From contig NZ_AMSH01000011.1 of NCBI RefSeq assembly GCF_000300535.1, positions 1-64,000 of the forward strand: 64,000 bases of DNA, written 5' to 3'. The translations under genes were made by a program, and so were the position numbers. Below the pieces are notes generated by a model, which worked only from the letters and a program-made list of their open reading frames with translations, was not told the DNA's origin and ran no database searches. Below are positions 8,279 through 18,669 of this stretch, in pieces (position 1 is the first letter of the stretch; the number at the start of each line of letters is the position of its first letter). This stretch comes from Bacillus xiamenensis (GTDB lineage Bacteria > Bacillota > Bacilli > Bacillales > Bacillaceae).

Positions 8279-8848
8279 ATGAGTGAAATAAATAAAGAAC
8301 GAATCGAACGCGCTGTACGCGATATATTAGAAGCAATCGGAGAAGATCCGGATCGTGAAGGACTTCTTGATACCCCAAAACGAGTAGCAAAAATGTATGA
8401 AGAAGTGTTCTCGGGATTAAATGAAGATCCAAAAGAACATTTTAAAACCATTTTTGGTGAAGATCATGAGGAACTCGTTCTTGTAAAAGATATTGCTTTC
8501 CATTCAATGTGTGAACACCATCTTGTGCCATTCTATGGAAAAGCCCATGTCGCATATATTCCCCGCGGCGGAAAAGTAACGGGACTAAGTAAGCTGGCAA
8601 GAGCAGTAGAGGCTGTTGCCAAGCGTCCGCAGCTTCAGGAACGCATTACATCAACCATTGCTGATAGTATGGTGGAAACTTTAAATCCACATGGTGTGAT
8701 GATTGTCGTTGAAGCAGAGCATATGTGTATGACGATGCGCGGAGTGAAAAAGCCTGGCGCTAAAACGGTCACTTCAGCAGTGCGCGGTACATTTGCAAAT
8801 GATGCGGCAGCAAGAGCAGAGGTCCTTTCCTTTATTAAAAACGACTAA
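8279..8848 (+). CDS. folE: GTP cyclohydrolase I (MtrA/FolE)
   Basis: A 189-residue enzyme that opens GTP to 7,8-dihydroneopterin triphosphate, the first step of folate synthesis. The zinc ligands are visible in SMCEHH (Cys78, His81) and [11 protein letters not shown] near residue 149. In B. subtilis this gene is called mtrA and forms an operon with mtrB, as here (23-base gap). The Shine-Dalgarno sequence is TTTGGAGGAT. Length and sequence match the bacterial type IA enzyme throughout. Confidence 0.97.
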   Translation: MSEINKERIERAVRDILEAIGEDPDREGLLDTPKRVAKMYEEVFSGLNEDPKEHFKTIFGEDHEELVLVKDIAFHSMCEHHLVPFYGKAHVAYIPRGGKVTGLSKLARAVEAVAKRPQLQERITSTIADSMVETLNPHGVMIVVEAEHMCMTMRGVKKPGAKTVTSAVRGTFANDAAARAEVLSFIKND

Positions 8849-8871
8849 TCAATAGATGGAAGGTGAACAGA

Positions 8872-9102
8872 TTGAGTGAAAATAAAGCATCTGATTTTGT
8901 GGTGATTAAAGCCATTGATAATGGTGTAAATGTAATCGGCTTAACTAGAGGCTCTGATACAAGATTTCACCATTCCGAAAAACTTGATAAAGGTGAAGTC
9001 ATTATCGCACAATTTACTGAGCATACATCAGCCATCAAAGTAAGAGGCGATGCTGTCATTCAAACAAGCTTCGGTGAAATTCAAAGCGAAGCAAAGAAAT
9101 AA
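8872..9102 (+). CDS. mtrB: Tryptophan RNA-binding attenuation protein (TRAP)
   Basis: A 76-residue protein. Eleven copies form a ring that binds tryptophan between subunits and wraps the trp leader RNA around its rim. The conserved core is intact: [46 protein letters not shown], including the tryptophan-pocket segment and the RNA-binding KKR-type lysine/arginine positions of TRAP. The start is TTG at 8872 behind GGAAGGTGAACAG, which gives the family length. Its RNA target is in this same window at 15949-16002. Confidence 0.97.
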   Translation: MSENKASDFVVIKAIDNGVNVIGLTRGSDTRFHHSEKLDKGEVIIAQFTEHTSAIKVRGDAVIQTSFGEIQSEAKK

Positions 9103-9144
9103 CGCACGAGTATGCACTTGATAGCATGAAAGTCAGACTTGATA

Positions 9145-9153
9145 TGGTATAAT
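9145..9153 (+). promoter_or_regulatory. Extended -10 promoter of hepS-menG-hepT
   Basis: TGGTATAAT is a perfect extended -10 element (TG, one base, TATAAT) about 65 bases before hepS. I see no good -35 hexamer at 17 bases, as is usual for extended -10 promoters. Confidence 0.5.
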
Positions 9154-9217
9154 AAATGTCTATACAATGTGCAGGACTACATATGAAACTGTAATTTTTG
9201 GGACAAGGGTGATATCT

Positions 9218-9985
9218 TTGCAAGACATCTACGGAATTTTATCGAATCTGAATATAAAATTAAATAAAAAGCTTTCTCATCCTTATTTGGCCAAGCATTT
9301 GCGTGCGCCGCTCATCGATGAAGACAAGCTCCTTCTTTTCCATGCAATGTTTGATGAAGCTCAAATCGATGCTGAGAAAAAAGAAAATTATATTTTAACG
9401 GCGATGCTTGTGCAAATTGCCCTTGATACCCATGACGAAGTCACAACTGCTGCAGCCATCAAACAAGACGAATTCAAAAATCGTCAGCTGACCATCCTAG
9501 CTGGAGACTATTTCAGCGGTCTCTATTATTCTCTTCTCTCTGACATGAAAGACATTTACATGATCCGCACACTCGCTACGGCGATCAAAGAGATTAATGA
9601 ACATAAAATTAGACTGTATGATCGGTCCATTCAAGATGCAGCCCGCTTTTACAAAAGTGTAGCTACGGTGGAATCTGCGCTATTCCAAAGAATTTCTGAG
9701 CACTTTCAATTAACGCATTGGAATGAAATTGCAAGTCGCTTCCTTGTGTATAAGCGTTTTATGAAACAAGCAGAAGACGACAAACATTTAAAACTTTTTT
9801 TGAACGATAGCTATACGGACGCCTATACATGTTTTGACAACTTTGAGAATGAAGGGTATGAAGAAGCCAGACGATCCATCCAGCAGCATCTTGTTTCATC
9901 TCCGGTCGTTCAAAAAGAGCTATTAAATCGCTTGGATCATATGAAAAATGAACCTGCGTACCATCAGAAAGTGGAAGAAGGGTAA
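9218..9985 (+). CDS. hepS: Heptaprenyl diphosphate synthase component I
   Basis: A 255-residue helical protein, the non-catalytic small subunit of the heptaprenyl diphosphate synthase that makes the menaquinone-7 side chain. It begins [27 protein letters not shown], as in B. subtilis HepS (GerCA), and lacks the aspartate-rich prenyl-transferase motifs. The start is TTG at 9218, with AAGGGTGAT upstream; a longer reading frame exists but would cover the promoter. The next gene begins after 3 bases, so hepS-menG-hepT are one operon. Confidence 0.92.
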   Translation: MQDIYGILSNLNIKLNKKLSHPYLAKHLRAPLIDEDKLLLFHAMFDEAQIDAEKKENYILTAMLVQIALDTHDEVTTAAAIKQDEFKNRQLTILAGDYFSGLYYSLLSDMKDIYMIRTLATAIKEINEHKIRLYDRSIQDAARFYKSVATVESALFQRISEHFQLTHWNEIASRFLVYKRFMKQAEDDKHLKLFLNDSYTDAYTCFDNFENEGYEEARRSIQQHLVSSPVVQKELLNRLDHMKNEPAYHQKVEEG

Positions 9986-9988
9986 GAC

Positions 9989-10693
9989 ATGCAGCAATCA
10001 AAAGAACAGCGAGTACACGGTGTATTTGAAAAAATTTATAAAAACTATGACCAAATGAACTCTGTCATTAGCTTTAAGCAGCATAAAAAATGGCGCGATA
10101 AAACAATGAAGCTTATGAATGTTCAAAAAGGAGCCAAAGCATTAGATGTATGCTGCGGGACAGCCGATTGGACCATTGCGCTTGCAGATGCCGTTGGAGA
10201 AAATGGCGAGGTCAAAGGCCTTGATTTCAGTAAAAATATGCTGAGTGTTGGGGAAACGAAGGTAAAAACAGGCGGCTACAATCAAATTGAACTGCTTCAC
10301 GGTAATGCAATGGAGCTTCCTTTTGAGGATGACTCATTTGATTATGTCACGATCGGCTTTGGACTTCGAAATGTCCCTGATTACTTAACGGTGCTGAAGG
10401 AAATGACGCGCGTGGTGAAGCCTGGGGGGATGGTTGTCTGCCTTGAAACATCACAGCCTGAGATGATTGGGTTTAAACAAGGATATTATGTCTATTTCAA
10501 ATACATTATGCCGCTTTTTGGCAAGCTGTTTGCCAAAAGCTATCAGGAGTATTCATGGCTTCAAGAATCAGCCAAAACGTTCCCTGGCATGAAAGAGCTG
10601 GCGGCTCTTTTTGAAGAGGCTGGTCTGTCAGATGTCACGTATCATCCATTTACAGGCGGTGTAGCAGCAACACATATCGGCAAAAAGCTTTGA
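9989..10693 (+). CDS. menG: Demethylmenaquinone methyltransferase (MenG/UbiE)
   Basis: A 234-residue class I methyltransferase carrying out the last step of menaquinone synthesis, the C-methylation of demethylmenaquinone. The SAM-binding motif is [12 protein letters not shown] near residues 47-58. The family signature [25 protein letters not shown] is also present. It sits between the two subunits of heptaprenyl diphosphate synthase, whose product supplies its substrate's side chain. In B. subtilis it is also called menH or gerCB. Confidence 0.95.
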   Translation: MQQSKEQRVHGVFEKIYKNYDQMNSVISFKQHKKWRDKTMKLMNVQKGAKALDVCCGTADWTIALADAVGENGEVKGLDFSKNMLSVGETKVKTGGYNQIELLHGNAMELPFEDDSFDYVTIGFGLRNVPDYLTVLKEMTRVVKPGGMVVCLETSQPEMIGFKQGYYVYFKYIMPLFGKLFAKSYQEYSWLQESAKTFPGMKELAALFEEAGLSDVTYHPFTGGVAATHIGKKL

Positions 10694-10717
10694 ATAAACG
10701 ATATTTGGGTGAAAATA

Positions 10718-11680
10718 ATGAAACTAAAAGCAATGATCTCTTTTTTAAATCATGATATCGATATCATCGAAAAAGAGCTTGAACAAACAGTTCGCTCTGA
10801 TTATGCATTATTAAGTGAAGCGGGTCTTCATTTGCTGCAAGCGGGCGGAAAACGAATCCGCCCCGTTTTTGTTCTCCTTTCAGGCATGTTTGGCGACTAT
10901 GACATTAATAAAATTAAATACGTAGCCGTAGCGCTGGAATTAATTCATATGGCGTCGCTTGTTCACGATGATGTCATTGATGATGCAGAATTAAGAAGGG
11001 GAAAACCAACCATTAAGGCAAAATGGGACAACAGAATTGCCATGTACACAGGGGATTACTTATTTGCAAGATCGCTTGAGTACATGACAAAAATCAATCA
11101 CCCAATGGCACATGAAATTTTGTCAAAAATGGTCGTTGAGCTCTGTCTCGGTGAAATTGAGCAAGTAAAAGACAAATACAACATGGATCAAAACCTTCGT
11201 ACATACTTAAGAAGAATCAAGCGGAAAACAGCCCTGCTTATTGCAGGCAGCTGCCAACTAGGTGCAATAGCAGCAGGGACAGATGAAAAAACACATAAGG
11301 CCCTTTACTGGTTTGGATACTATGTCGGCATGTCTTACCAGATCATTGATGATGTTCTTGATTTCACGTCAACTGAAGAAGAATTAGGCAAGCCTGTTGG
11401 CGGAGATCTTTTACAAGGGAATGTGACCCTCCCCGTTTTATATGCACTTCAGAATCCAACATTAGAAGGTCAGTTGAAGCTTGTCAATAGTGAAACGACA
11501 GAAAAACAGCTGAAGCCTGTCATTGAACATCTCAAACAAACAGATGCCATCGACCGGTCCATTCGAGTGAGTGAAATGTATTTGAAAAAAGCATTTGAAC
11601 AGCTTGATCTGCTTCCGCGCGGGCGGGCTAAATCGTCTTTAGCCTCAATTGCAAAGTATATTGGAAAACGAAAATTCTGA
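10718..11680 (+). CDS. hepT: Heptaprenyl diphosphate synthase component II
   Basis: A 320-residue trans-prenyltransferase, the catalytic subunit. The first aspartate-rich motif DDVID is at residues 84-88, following GGKRIRP. The second is DDVLD, in YQIIDDVLDFTSTEEELGKP. It condenses isopentenyl diphosphate units to the C35 chain together with HepS. The start is the ATG at 10718, with TTGGGTGAAA upstream; a GTG three codons earlier is less likely. A terminator follows immediately. Confidence 0.95.
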   Translation: MKLKAMISFLNHDIDIIEKELEQTVRSDYALLSEAGLHLLQAGGKRIRPVFVLLSGMFGDYDINKIKYVAVALELIHMASLVHDDVIDDAELRRGKPTIKAKWDNRIAMYTGDYLFARSLEYMTKINHPMAHEILSKMVVELCLGEIEQVKDKYNMDQNLRTYLRRIKRKTALLIAGSCQLGAIAAGTDEKTHKALYWFGYYVGMSYQIIDDVLDFTSTEEELGKPVGGDLLQGNVTLPVLYALQNPTLEGQLKLVNSETTEKQLKPVIEHLKQTDAIDRSIRVSEMYLKKAFEQLDLLPRGRAKSSLASIAKYIGKRKF

Positions 11681-11708
11681 TCAACTTCTAGTTGATTGGT
11701 TTTTTTGT
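11680..11708 (+). terminator. Intrinsic terminator after hepT
   Basis: The short stem ATCAACT / AGTTGAT has a 3-base loop and is followed by TTGGTTTTTTT. Confidence 0.75.
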
Positions 11709-11726
11709 GAAAATTTTTGTCAAAAA

Positions 11727-11755
11727 TTGATTATTACAAAAAAAAATGATACGAT
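11727..11755 (+). promoter_or_regulatory. Candidate promoter of ndk
   Basis: TTGATT at 11727-11732 and TACGAT at 11750-11755 have a 17-base, A-rich spacer. They lie about 55 bases before the ndk start. Confidence 0.5.
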
Positions 11756-11809
11756 CACTTTGTAACAATGTAAGCCTATACATACATAACGACGGGGTGG
11801 AAAACGTAT

Positions 11810-12256
11810 ATGGACAAAACATTTCTTATGGTCAAACCTGATGGTGTGGAAAGACAATTAATCGGTGAAATTGTGTCAAGATTCGAAAAAAAGGGGCTCC
11901 AGCTTGTTGGTGCTAAACTCATGAGTATTCCGAAAGAAGTGGCAGAAACACATTACGGAGAACATAAAGAAAAACCATTTTTCGGGGAATTGGTTGACTT
12001 TATTACGTCAGGACCTGTATTTGCAATGGTATGGCAAGGTGAACAGGTAGTCGATGTAACAAGGCAAATTATCGGAAAAACAAATCCGAAGGAAGCACTT
12101 CCGGGTACGATAAGAGGCGACTATGGATTAACCGTTGGCAAAAACATTATCCATGGCTCAGACTCACCAGAAAGTGCTGAAAGAGAGATCAATCTTTTCT
12201 TTAAACAAGAAGAACTGACAAAATGGGATCAAACGATCTCAAGCTGGATTTATTAA
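11810..12256 (+). CDS. ndk: Nucleoside diphosphate kinase
   Basis: A 148-residue enzyme that balances nucleoside triphosphate pools by transferring the gamma phosphate through a histidine. The active-site histidine is His115 in NIIHGSDS. The N-terminal strand [10 protein letters not shown] and the RGDYG segment are typical. It has its own promoter and terminator and so appears monocistronic. Length is standard. Confidence 0.97.
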   Translation: MDKTFLMVKPDGVERQLIGEIVSRFEKKGLQLVGAKLMSIPKEVAETHYGEHKEKPFFGELVDFITSGPVFAMVWQGEQVVDVTRQIIGKTNPKEALPGTIRGDYGLTVGKNIIHGSDSPESAEREINLFFKQEELTKWDQTISSWIY

Positions 12257-12261
12257 TGTTC

Positions 12262-12302
12262 AAGCCAAGGTGTTCATCAAATGATCACTTTGGCTTTTTT
12301 AT
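12262..12302 (+). terminator. Intrinsic terminator after ndk
   Basis: The arms AAGCCAAGGTG / CACTTTGGCTT pair (one G-T wobble) and are followed by TTTTT. Confidence 0.85.
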
Positions 12303-12378
12303 ATTGAGGTTTCTATACGAAATTCGCATGAGATGATACAAATTTTTGATAAAAACAGCTATACTAGGACAAAGATAG

Positions 12379-13179
<801 letters not shown>

Positions 13180-13209
13180 CTGACTTTTTAGTAGTAAGTG
13201 TGTTATTAT
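13180..13209 (+). promoter_or_regulatory. Candidate promoter of the aro supra-operon
   Basis: CTGACT at 13180-13185 and TATTAT at 13204-13209 are 18 bases apart. They sit directly after the cheR stop codon and 44 bases before aroC. The -35 is imperfect. Confidence 0.4.
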
Positions 13210-13252
13210 ATTTTTACTTAAAAGCGTTAATGCGATGAAGGGAGAATAAGTC

Positions 13253-14425
13253 ATGAGGTACTTAACAGCAGGTGAATCACATGGTCCACAATTGACCACT
13301 ATTATTGAAGGAGTTCCAGCGGGACTTTACATAGAGCAGGATGACATCAATTATGAACTGGCTAGAAGGCAGAAAGGTCATGGCCGCGGAAGAAGAATGC
13401 AGATTGAAAAAGATCAAGCGAAAGTGTTAAGTGGTGTTCGCCATGGGAAAACATTAGGCTCTCCTATTACACTTGTCGTTGAAAACAATGATTGGAAGCA
13501 CTGGACAAAGGTGATGGGAGCAGAGCCGATTACCGAAGAAGAAGAGAGTGAGATGAAGCGTCAAATCTCTCGTCCAAGACCTGGGCATGCGGATTTAAAT
13601 GGAGCGATTAAATATGGCCACCGTGATATGCGTAATGTATTAGAGCGTTCATCAGCGCGTGAGACAACAGTTCGTGTTGCAGCAGGAGCAGTAGCCAAAC
13701 AAATTTTAGCCCACCTTGGAATCAAAGTAGCTGGTCACGTCCTTGAAATCGGCGGAGTGAAAGCAGCTCATACTGCATATGAATCTATTGAAGATTTGCA
13801 AAAAGTAACAGAAGAATCACCTGTTCGCTGCTATGACAGTGAAGCTGGTCCAAAAATGATGGATGCCATTGACGAAGCCAAGAAAAACGGTGATTCAATT
13901 GGCGGCATTGTTGAAGTGATCGTTGAAGGCATGCCAGTTGGAGTCGGCAGCTATGTTCACTATGACCGCAAATTAGATAGCAAGCTTGCTGGCGCTGTAC
14001 TTAGCATCAACGCTTTTAAAGGCGTGGAATTCGGTATTGGCTTTGAGGCAGCTTCTAAATATGGCAGTGAAGTCCATGATGAAATCATCTGGGATGAGGA
14101 AAAGGGCTATACGAGAAAAACAAATCGTTTAGGCGGTCTTGAAGGCGGAATGTCAACAGGCATGCCGATTGTCGTAAGAGGGGTTATGAAACCAATCCCA
14201 ACGCTTTATAAGCCTCTGCAAAGCGTTGACATTGAAACGAAAGAACCGTTCTCTGCAAGTATTGAGCGTTCTGATAGCTGCGCTGTTCCAGCCGCAAGTG
14301 TTGTGGCAGAAGCGGTGGTCGCTTGGGAAATTGCCAATGCAGTGGTAGAGCAGTTTGGTCTTGACCAAATTGACCGGATTAAAGAAAATGTTGACAAAAT
14401 GCGCCAGCTTCAGAGGGAGTTTTAA
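13253..14425 (+). CDS. aroC: Chorismate synthase
   Basis: A 390-residue FMN-dependent enzyme (called aroF in B. subtilis) that converts EPSP to chorismate, the branch point to Trp, Phe, Tyr, folate and menaquinone. Signatures: [18 protein letters not shown] at the N-terminus, GHGRGRRM, and [15 protein letters not shown]. It is the first gene of the aromatic supra-operon. Its stop overlaps the aroB start by one base (TAATG), so the two are translationally coupled. Confidence 0.97.
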   Translation: MRYLTAGESHGPQLTTIIEGVPAGLYIEQDDINYELARRQKGHGRGRRMQIEKDQAKVLSGVRHGKTLGSPITLVVENNDWKHWTKVMGAEPITEEEESEMKRQISRPRPGHADLNGAIKYGHRDMRNVLERSSARETTVRVAAGAVAKQILAHLGIKVAGHVLEIGGVKAAHTAYESIEDLQKVTEESPVRCYDSEAGPKMMDAIDEAKKNGDSIGGIVEVIVEGMPVGVGSYVHYDRKLDSKLAGAVLSINAFKGVEFGIGFEAASKYGSEVHDEIIWDEEKGYTRKTNRLGGLEGGMSTGMPIVVRGVMKPIPTLYKPLQSVDIETKEPFSASIERSDSCAVPAASVVAEAVVAWEIANAVVEQFGLDQIDRIKENVDKMRQLQREF

Positions 14426-15516
14426 TGAAAACACTGGAAGTGAAGACGTCTTCAGCCACTTATCCTGTATATATCGGTGACGGGATTAGACACAATATTG
14501 TAGACTTGATGACTTCCACTGGGCGTTCCTTTACGAAGCTCCTCGTCGTGACAGATTCAGCCGTTGATGCCATTTACGGAGATGAAATGGTTCAACTACT
14601 GAAGCAGAAATGGTCTGTGCAAAAAGTGGTTGTGCCAAACGGAGAGCAATCAAAAGCTTTTACGCAGTTTGAGCAGATTCATACGAAAGCCATCCAATTT
14701 CAGCTCGACCGCTCCTCCTGCATCATTGCGCTTGGAGGCGGGGTGATTGGGGACTTGGCTGGCTTTGCTGCTTCCACTTATATGAGAGGCATTGATTTTA
14801 TTCAAGTTCCAACCACGCTCCTTGCACATGACAGTGCAGTCGGCGGAAAAACAGGAATCAATCATCCGCTCGGCAAAAATTTGATTGGTGCGTTTCATCA
14901 GCCGGCGGCCGTCATCTATGATACAAGTATGCTAGAGACGCTCTCACAAACAGAGCTGAGATCGGGCTTTGCCGAGGTCATCAAGCATGCGCTGATTTCA
15001 AGTGAAGACTTTTTATCAGAACTGATGTCCATTCGTTCTTTGACGGAATTATCAAAGGGCGAGCTGGCACATATGCTGTATCAAGGGATTCAAGTGAAAG
15101 CGTCGATTGTCCAAGAAGATGAAAAAGAACAAGGTGTACGTGCATTTTTGAATTTTGGACACACACTTGGGCACGCCATTGAAGCAGAGTATGGATACGG
15201 AACCATCACGCATGGAGATGCCATTGCGATTGGCATGCAGTTTGCTTTATATGTGAGTGAAAAGCAGCTAGGACTCAGCTTAAATCGTGAGAAATTCAAA
15301 CTGTGGATGAAAGAATTAGGATTCCCGGTACAAGTCACGCAAGATATTTCAACTACTACATTTGTCGATCGCATGATTGGCGATAAAAAGGCAAGAGGCG
15401 GGAGCGTTCAATTTGTTTTATTAAAACAAATTGGAGACGTCACCTTGCAAGCTTTCACAAAAGATGAGCTATATCACTGGCTCGAAGAATGGAAACGGGA
15501 GGAGGGATGTCTGTGA
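14425..15516 (+). CDS. aroB: 3-dehydroquinate synthase
   Basis: A 363-residue NAD- and metal-dependent enzyme of the shikimate pathway, acting on DAHP. The NAD-binding GGGVIGDLAGFAAS and the stretch PTTLLAHDSAVGGKTGIN are present. Metal ligands are expected in RSGFAEVIKHALIS, LNFGHTLGHAIE and the TITHGDA region. It is coupled to aroC upstream and to aroH downstream through one-base overlaps. Confidence 0.97.
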   Translation: MKTLEVKTSSATYPVYIGDGIRHNIVDLMTSTGRSFTKLLVVTDSAVDAIYGDEMVQLLKQKWSVQKVVVPNGEQSKAFTQFEQIHTKAIQFQLDRSSCIIALGGGVIGDLAGFAASTYMRGIDFIQVPTTLLAHDSAVGGKTGINHPLGKNLIGAFHQPAAVIYDTSMLETLSQTELRSGFAEVIKHALISSEDFLSELMSIRSLTELSKGELAHMLYQGIQVKASIVQEDEKEQGVRAFLNFGHTLGHAIEAEYGYGTITHGDAIAIGMQFALYVSEKQLGLSLNREKFKLWMKELGFPVQVTQDISTTTFVDRMIGDKKARGGSVQFVLLKQIGDVTLQAFTKDELYHWLEEWKREEGCL

Positions 15517-15896
15517 TGTTTCGCGGGATACGTGGGGCTACAACCGTAACAGAAGATACAGAAACAGAAGTGTTAAACAAAACGAAACAGCTGCTAGAAG
15601 CCATCATTTCAAAAAACCAAGTAGATCCAGAACGTGTCGTGCAGATCTTGATTTCAGCTACACAAGATATTCACTCCGTTTTTCCGGCAAAAGCACTTCG
15701 TCAGTTTGAAGGCTGGACCTATGTGCCTGTCACTTGTATGCAGGAGCTGGACATTCATGGAGGCTTAAAGCAGTGCATTCGCGTCTTAATGACCGTCCAG
15801 ACAGATACAAAGCAGGAAGATATACAGCATGTATACTTGGAAGGAGCCGTCACGCTTCGTCCTGATTTACAGTTGACAAAAAACAAAGAGTTATAA
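15516..15896 (+). CDS. aroH: Monofunctional chorismate mutase AroH
   Basis: A 126-residue AroH-class trimeric chorismate mutase forming prephenate. It begins MFRGIRGATTV, with the conserved N-terminal arginine of the active site. GWTYVPVTCMQELDIHGGLKQCIRVLMTVQT carries the conserved glutamate and arginine region. The ATG shares one base with the aroB stop (TGATG) and lies 9 bases from a strong AGGAGGG site, which rules out an ATG 9 bases earlier. The trp promoter lies inside its last codons. Confidence 0.93.
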   Translation: MFRGIRGATTVTEDTETEVLNKTKQLLEAIISKNQVDPERVVQILISATQDIHSVFPAKALRQFEGWTYVPVTCMQELDIHGGLKQCIRVLMTVQTDTKQEDIQHVYLEGAVTLRPDLQLTKNKEL

Positions 15897-15902
15897 TACG
15901 AT
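15873..15902 (+). promoter_or_regulatory. trp operon promoter
   Basis: A perfect TTGACA -35 at 15873-15878 lies inside the end of aroH. TACGAT at 15897-15902 is 18 bases downstream. Transcription would start near 15909, just before the leader's 5' stem-loop. This matches the known B. subtilis arrangement, in which the trp promoter lies near the end of aroH. Confidence 0.65.
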
Positions 15903-15908
15903 ATGAAC

Positions 15909-16127
15909 AGCCGAAGTTTACATACAGGTGTAAACGGCATTGCAAGCTTAGAGAAGATGAGAATGAGACTAGGGTAGTTGAGATGAGTAGAGTTGAGCAG
16001 AGATACGATACTTCTATTTAATCATACTGCCTAAAAGAGCGAGCCTCTTTTAGGCTTATTTCGTATACTCATACAAACCCTCTATATGTCCCCTCATTCT
16101 CCTTAATCCCATTTAAGGAGTGTGCTT
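15909..16127 (+). promoter_or_regulatory. trp operon leader with TRAP-binding site
   Basis: Four elements lie in order. (1) A 5' stem-loop: GTTTAC 15916-15921 with GTAAAC 15930-15935. (2) Eleven TRAP triplets at 15949-16002: TAG, AAG, GAG, GAG, TAG, TAG, then five GAG, with 2-base spacers except one of 3. (3) A terminator with an 11-bp stem at 16029-16055. (4) A hairpin CTCCTTAA (16099-16106) / TTAAGGAG (16113-16120) that hides the trpE Shine-Dalgarno sequence. With tryptophan bound, TRAP should bind the triplets, prevent antitermination and block translation. An antiterminator through GCAG / CTGC is inferred. Confidence 0.9.
16029..16062 (+). terminator. trp leader attenuator
   Basis: The perfect 11-bp stem GCCTAAAAGAG / CTCTTTTAGGC has a 5-base loop and a weak T-rich tail (TTATTTC). 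It follows the TRAP triplets by 26 bases and is expected to be TRAP-controlled. Confidence 0.85.
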
Positions 16128-17675
16128 ATGAATTCCCAATCAAACCTGACTCAATTTTTAAAAGACAGTACGTCTTACAAAACGATTCCGATTGTTGAAA
16201 CCATTACAGTAGATACCCTGTCACCGATTCAAATTGTTGAGAAACTGAAACAGGATATTGTGTATCTACTAGAAAGCAAAGACGAATCTTCCAGTTGGTC
16301 GAGATATTCCTTCATCGGATTACACCCTTTTTTAACTTTACATGATGAAGAAGGCCAATATGTTGCACGTGACGCTACGGGAGAGGCAGTGATGCAAAAA
16401 GCAGAACTGAAAGATTTACTCGACTGGATGAAAGAGCAATATCAAATCAAGACGCCGGATGTTGATATCCCGTTTACAGGCGGAGCTGTTGGGTACTTAA
16501 GCTACGACCTTATCCCAAACATCGAACCTTCTGTCATGCCACATAAGAAGGCATCAACAACAGATAATTGCACATTATTTGTTTGTCAAACGATGATTGC
16601 GTTTGACCACGAAACAAATCATGTTCATTTTATTCAATATACTCAGCTGTCCGGTCATGAGACAGAGGATGAAAAAATACAAGCATATAAGAAAAATCAA
16701 AAACGACTCGAACGTATGATTCAGCAGCTTCACACAAAGATTGATATGAAAGAACTGATTTTATCAGGGAATATGAACGAAGCGCCGTCCTTTGAACAGG
16801 TGACTTCAACATATGAAAAATCGCAATTTTTAAAGGACGTCGAAAAAATCAAGGAGTACATTAGAGCAGGCGATATCTTCCAAGGTGTACTATCACAGCG
16901 CTTTGACATTCCTGTGACGGTGAGCTCATTTGAATTGTATCGCGTGCTTCGGATTGTCAATCCATCTCCGTATATGTATTTTATGAAACTAAAAGATCGA
17001 GACTTAGTCGGCAGCTCGCCAGAACGATTAATCCATGCGAAAAATGGGCACTTAGAAATTCATCCAATTGCAGGTACAAGAAAACGAGGAATGTCAAAAG
17101 AAGAAGACGCTGCTTTAGCAAGAGAACTGCTAGATGATGAAAAAGAAAAAGCAGAACACTACATGTTAGTAGATCTTGCCCGAAATGATGTTGGACGCGT
17201 GGCAGAATACGGCAGCGTGTCCGTCCCGACTTTTACAAAAGTCGTGAACTTTTCACACGTCATGCACATCATCTCTATTGTGACAGGAAAGCTGAAGCAA
17301 GATACGCATCCAGTTGATGCGCTCATGTCCGCTTTCCCAGCAGGTACATTGACAGGTGCTCCGAAAATTAGGGCGATGCAATTATTAAATGAAATGGAGC
17401 CTGAGCCAAGAGAAACGTATGGTGGCTGTATTGCTTATATTGGATTTGACGGCAATATTGACTCCTGTATTACCATTCGCACGATGAGTGTGAAAAATCA
17501 AACCGCTTCTATACAAGCAGGTGCTGGCATTGTCGCTGATTCTGTTCCGGAAAACGAATGGGAAGAGACATGCAACAAGGCCGGGGCACTTTTGAAAGCC
17601 ATTCAGCTTGCTGAACAAATTTTTTCAGAGAAGGAGAGTGTGCAAGATGAATCAACGACTATCAGCTCTTGTTAA
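16128..17675 (+). CDS. trpE: Anthranilate synthase component I
   Basis: A 515-residue chorismate-utilising enzyme, the committing step of tryptophan synthesis. The tryptophan-feedback motif LLES is at the N-terminus (VYLLESKDESSSWSRYSFIG). The catalytic C-terminal half has GSSPERLIHA, IAGTRKRG and GAPKIRAMQLLNEMEPEPRETYGG. No glutamine amidotransferase gene (trpG/pabA) follows; in B. subtilis it lies in the folate operon. AAGGAG precedes the ATG and is sequestered by a leader hairpin. It overlaps trpD by 29 bases. Confidence 0.97.
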   Translation: MNSQSNLTQFLKDSTSYKTIPIVETITVDTLSPIQIVEKLKQDIVYLLESKDESSSWSRYSFIGLHPFLTLHDEEGQYVARDATGEAVMQKAELKDLLDWMKEQYQIKTPDVDIPFTGGAVGYLSYDLIPNIEPSVMPHKKASTTDNCTLFVCQTMIAFDHETNHVHFIQYTQLSGHETEDEKIQAYKKNQKRLERMIQQLHTKIDMKELILSGNMNEAPSFEQVTSTYEKSQFLKDVEKIKEYIRAGDIFQGVLSQRFDIPVTVSSFELYRVLRIVNPSPYMYFMKLKDRDLVGSSPERLIHAKNGHLEIHPIAGTRKRGMSKEEDAALARELLDDEKEKAEHYMLVDLARNDVGRVAEYGSVSVPTFTKVVNFSHVMHIISIVTGKLKQDTHPVDALMSAFPAGTLTGAPKIRAMQLLNEMEPEPRETYGGCIAYIGFDGNIDSCITIRTMSVKNQTASIQAGAGIVADSVPENEWEETCNKAGALLKAIQLAEQIFSEKESVQDESTTISSC

Positions 17676-18669
17676 TGGAGGATGTCTATCAGAAAATGAA
17701 GCGAACCGGCTGATGCATGATATGATGAGCGGCTCTTTAACAGATGCTGAAGTCGCTGCCAGTCTTGCCATTTTAGCACATAGAGGGGAAACCTCTGAAG
17801 AGATGACAGGATTTGTGAAAGCCATGAGGAAAAATGCAGCGCCAATGGAAGGATCGCTTGATGTCGTTGATACGTGCGGAACGGGAGGCGATGGTTTATC
17901 GACATTTAATATATCAACCGCCGCCGCCATCGTTGCTTCCGCCGCCGGTGCTAAAATCGCCAAACATGGAAATCGTTCGGTCTCATCCAAAAGCGGAAGT
18001 GCCGACGTGCTAGAATGCCTTGGCATTCAAATTCAGTCCACACCTGAAGAAACAAGACGGCAAATACAAGAGAAAAACATGGGCTTTTTATTCGCCCCTC
18101 TCTATCATTCATCTATGAAACAAGTAGCAGCTGTTCGCAAGCAGCTCGGATTTCGGACGGTATTTAACCTATTAGGGCCGCTTTGCCACCCGATGCAAGC
18201 CAAAAAGCAAATCATCGGTGTGTATTCAAAGGAAAAGGCAAAGCTCATGGCAAAAGCGCTTGCCCCTTTAGAGCCAGAACATGTGCTGTTTGTTTGCGGA
18301 GAAGATGGACTGGATGAATTAACCATTACAGCGAATTCGTATGTTATTGAACTTAAAAAAGATGTGATGACAGAATATACGTTAAACCCAGAAGACTTTG
18401 GACTTGAAAAAGGGCATTTATCAGACATTCAGGTTCAATCACCGGAAGAAAGTGCCAAATTGATTCAGAATATATTGAATCATCAAACAGGAGGAGCGCC
18501 CCTTCATATTACAGCGCTGAACGCAGGAGCCGCTTTATATGTGGCAGGAAAGTCAGAGAGTTTGATGGCAGGAACAATCAAAGCGTTAGAAACGATTAAA
18601 AACGGGGCAGCCAAAGAACAATTAGCCCGTTTAAAACAAAAAACGAAAGAGGAAGAGATCTATGCTTAA
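17647..18669 (+). CDS. trpD: Anthranilate phosphoribosyltransferase
   Basis: A 340-residue enzyme joining anthranilate to PRPP. The glycine-rich PRPP loop [17 protein letters not shown] and the [18 protein letters not shown] segment are intact. The start is inside the end of trpE (29-base overlap), with AGAAGGAGAG upstream, so translation is coupled. It overlaps trpC by 8 bases. Confidence 0.96.
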   Translation: MNQRLSALVNGGCLSENEANRLMHDMMSGSLTDAEVAASLAILAHRGETSEEMTGFVKAMRKNAAPMEGSLDVVDTCGTGGDGLSTFNISTAAAIVASAAGAKIAKHGNRSVSSKSGSADVLECLGIQIQSTPEETRRQIQEKNMGFLFAPLYHSSMKQVAAVRKQLGFRTVFNLLGPLCHPMQAKKQIIGVYSKEKAKLMAKALAPLEPEHVLFVCGEDGLDELTITANSYVIELKKDVMTEYTLNPEDFGLEKGHLSDIQVQSPEESAKLIQNILNHQTGGAPLHITALNAGAALYVAGKSESLMAGTIKALETIKNGAAKEQLARLKQKTKEEEIYA

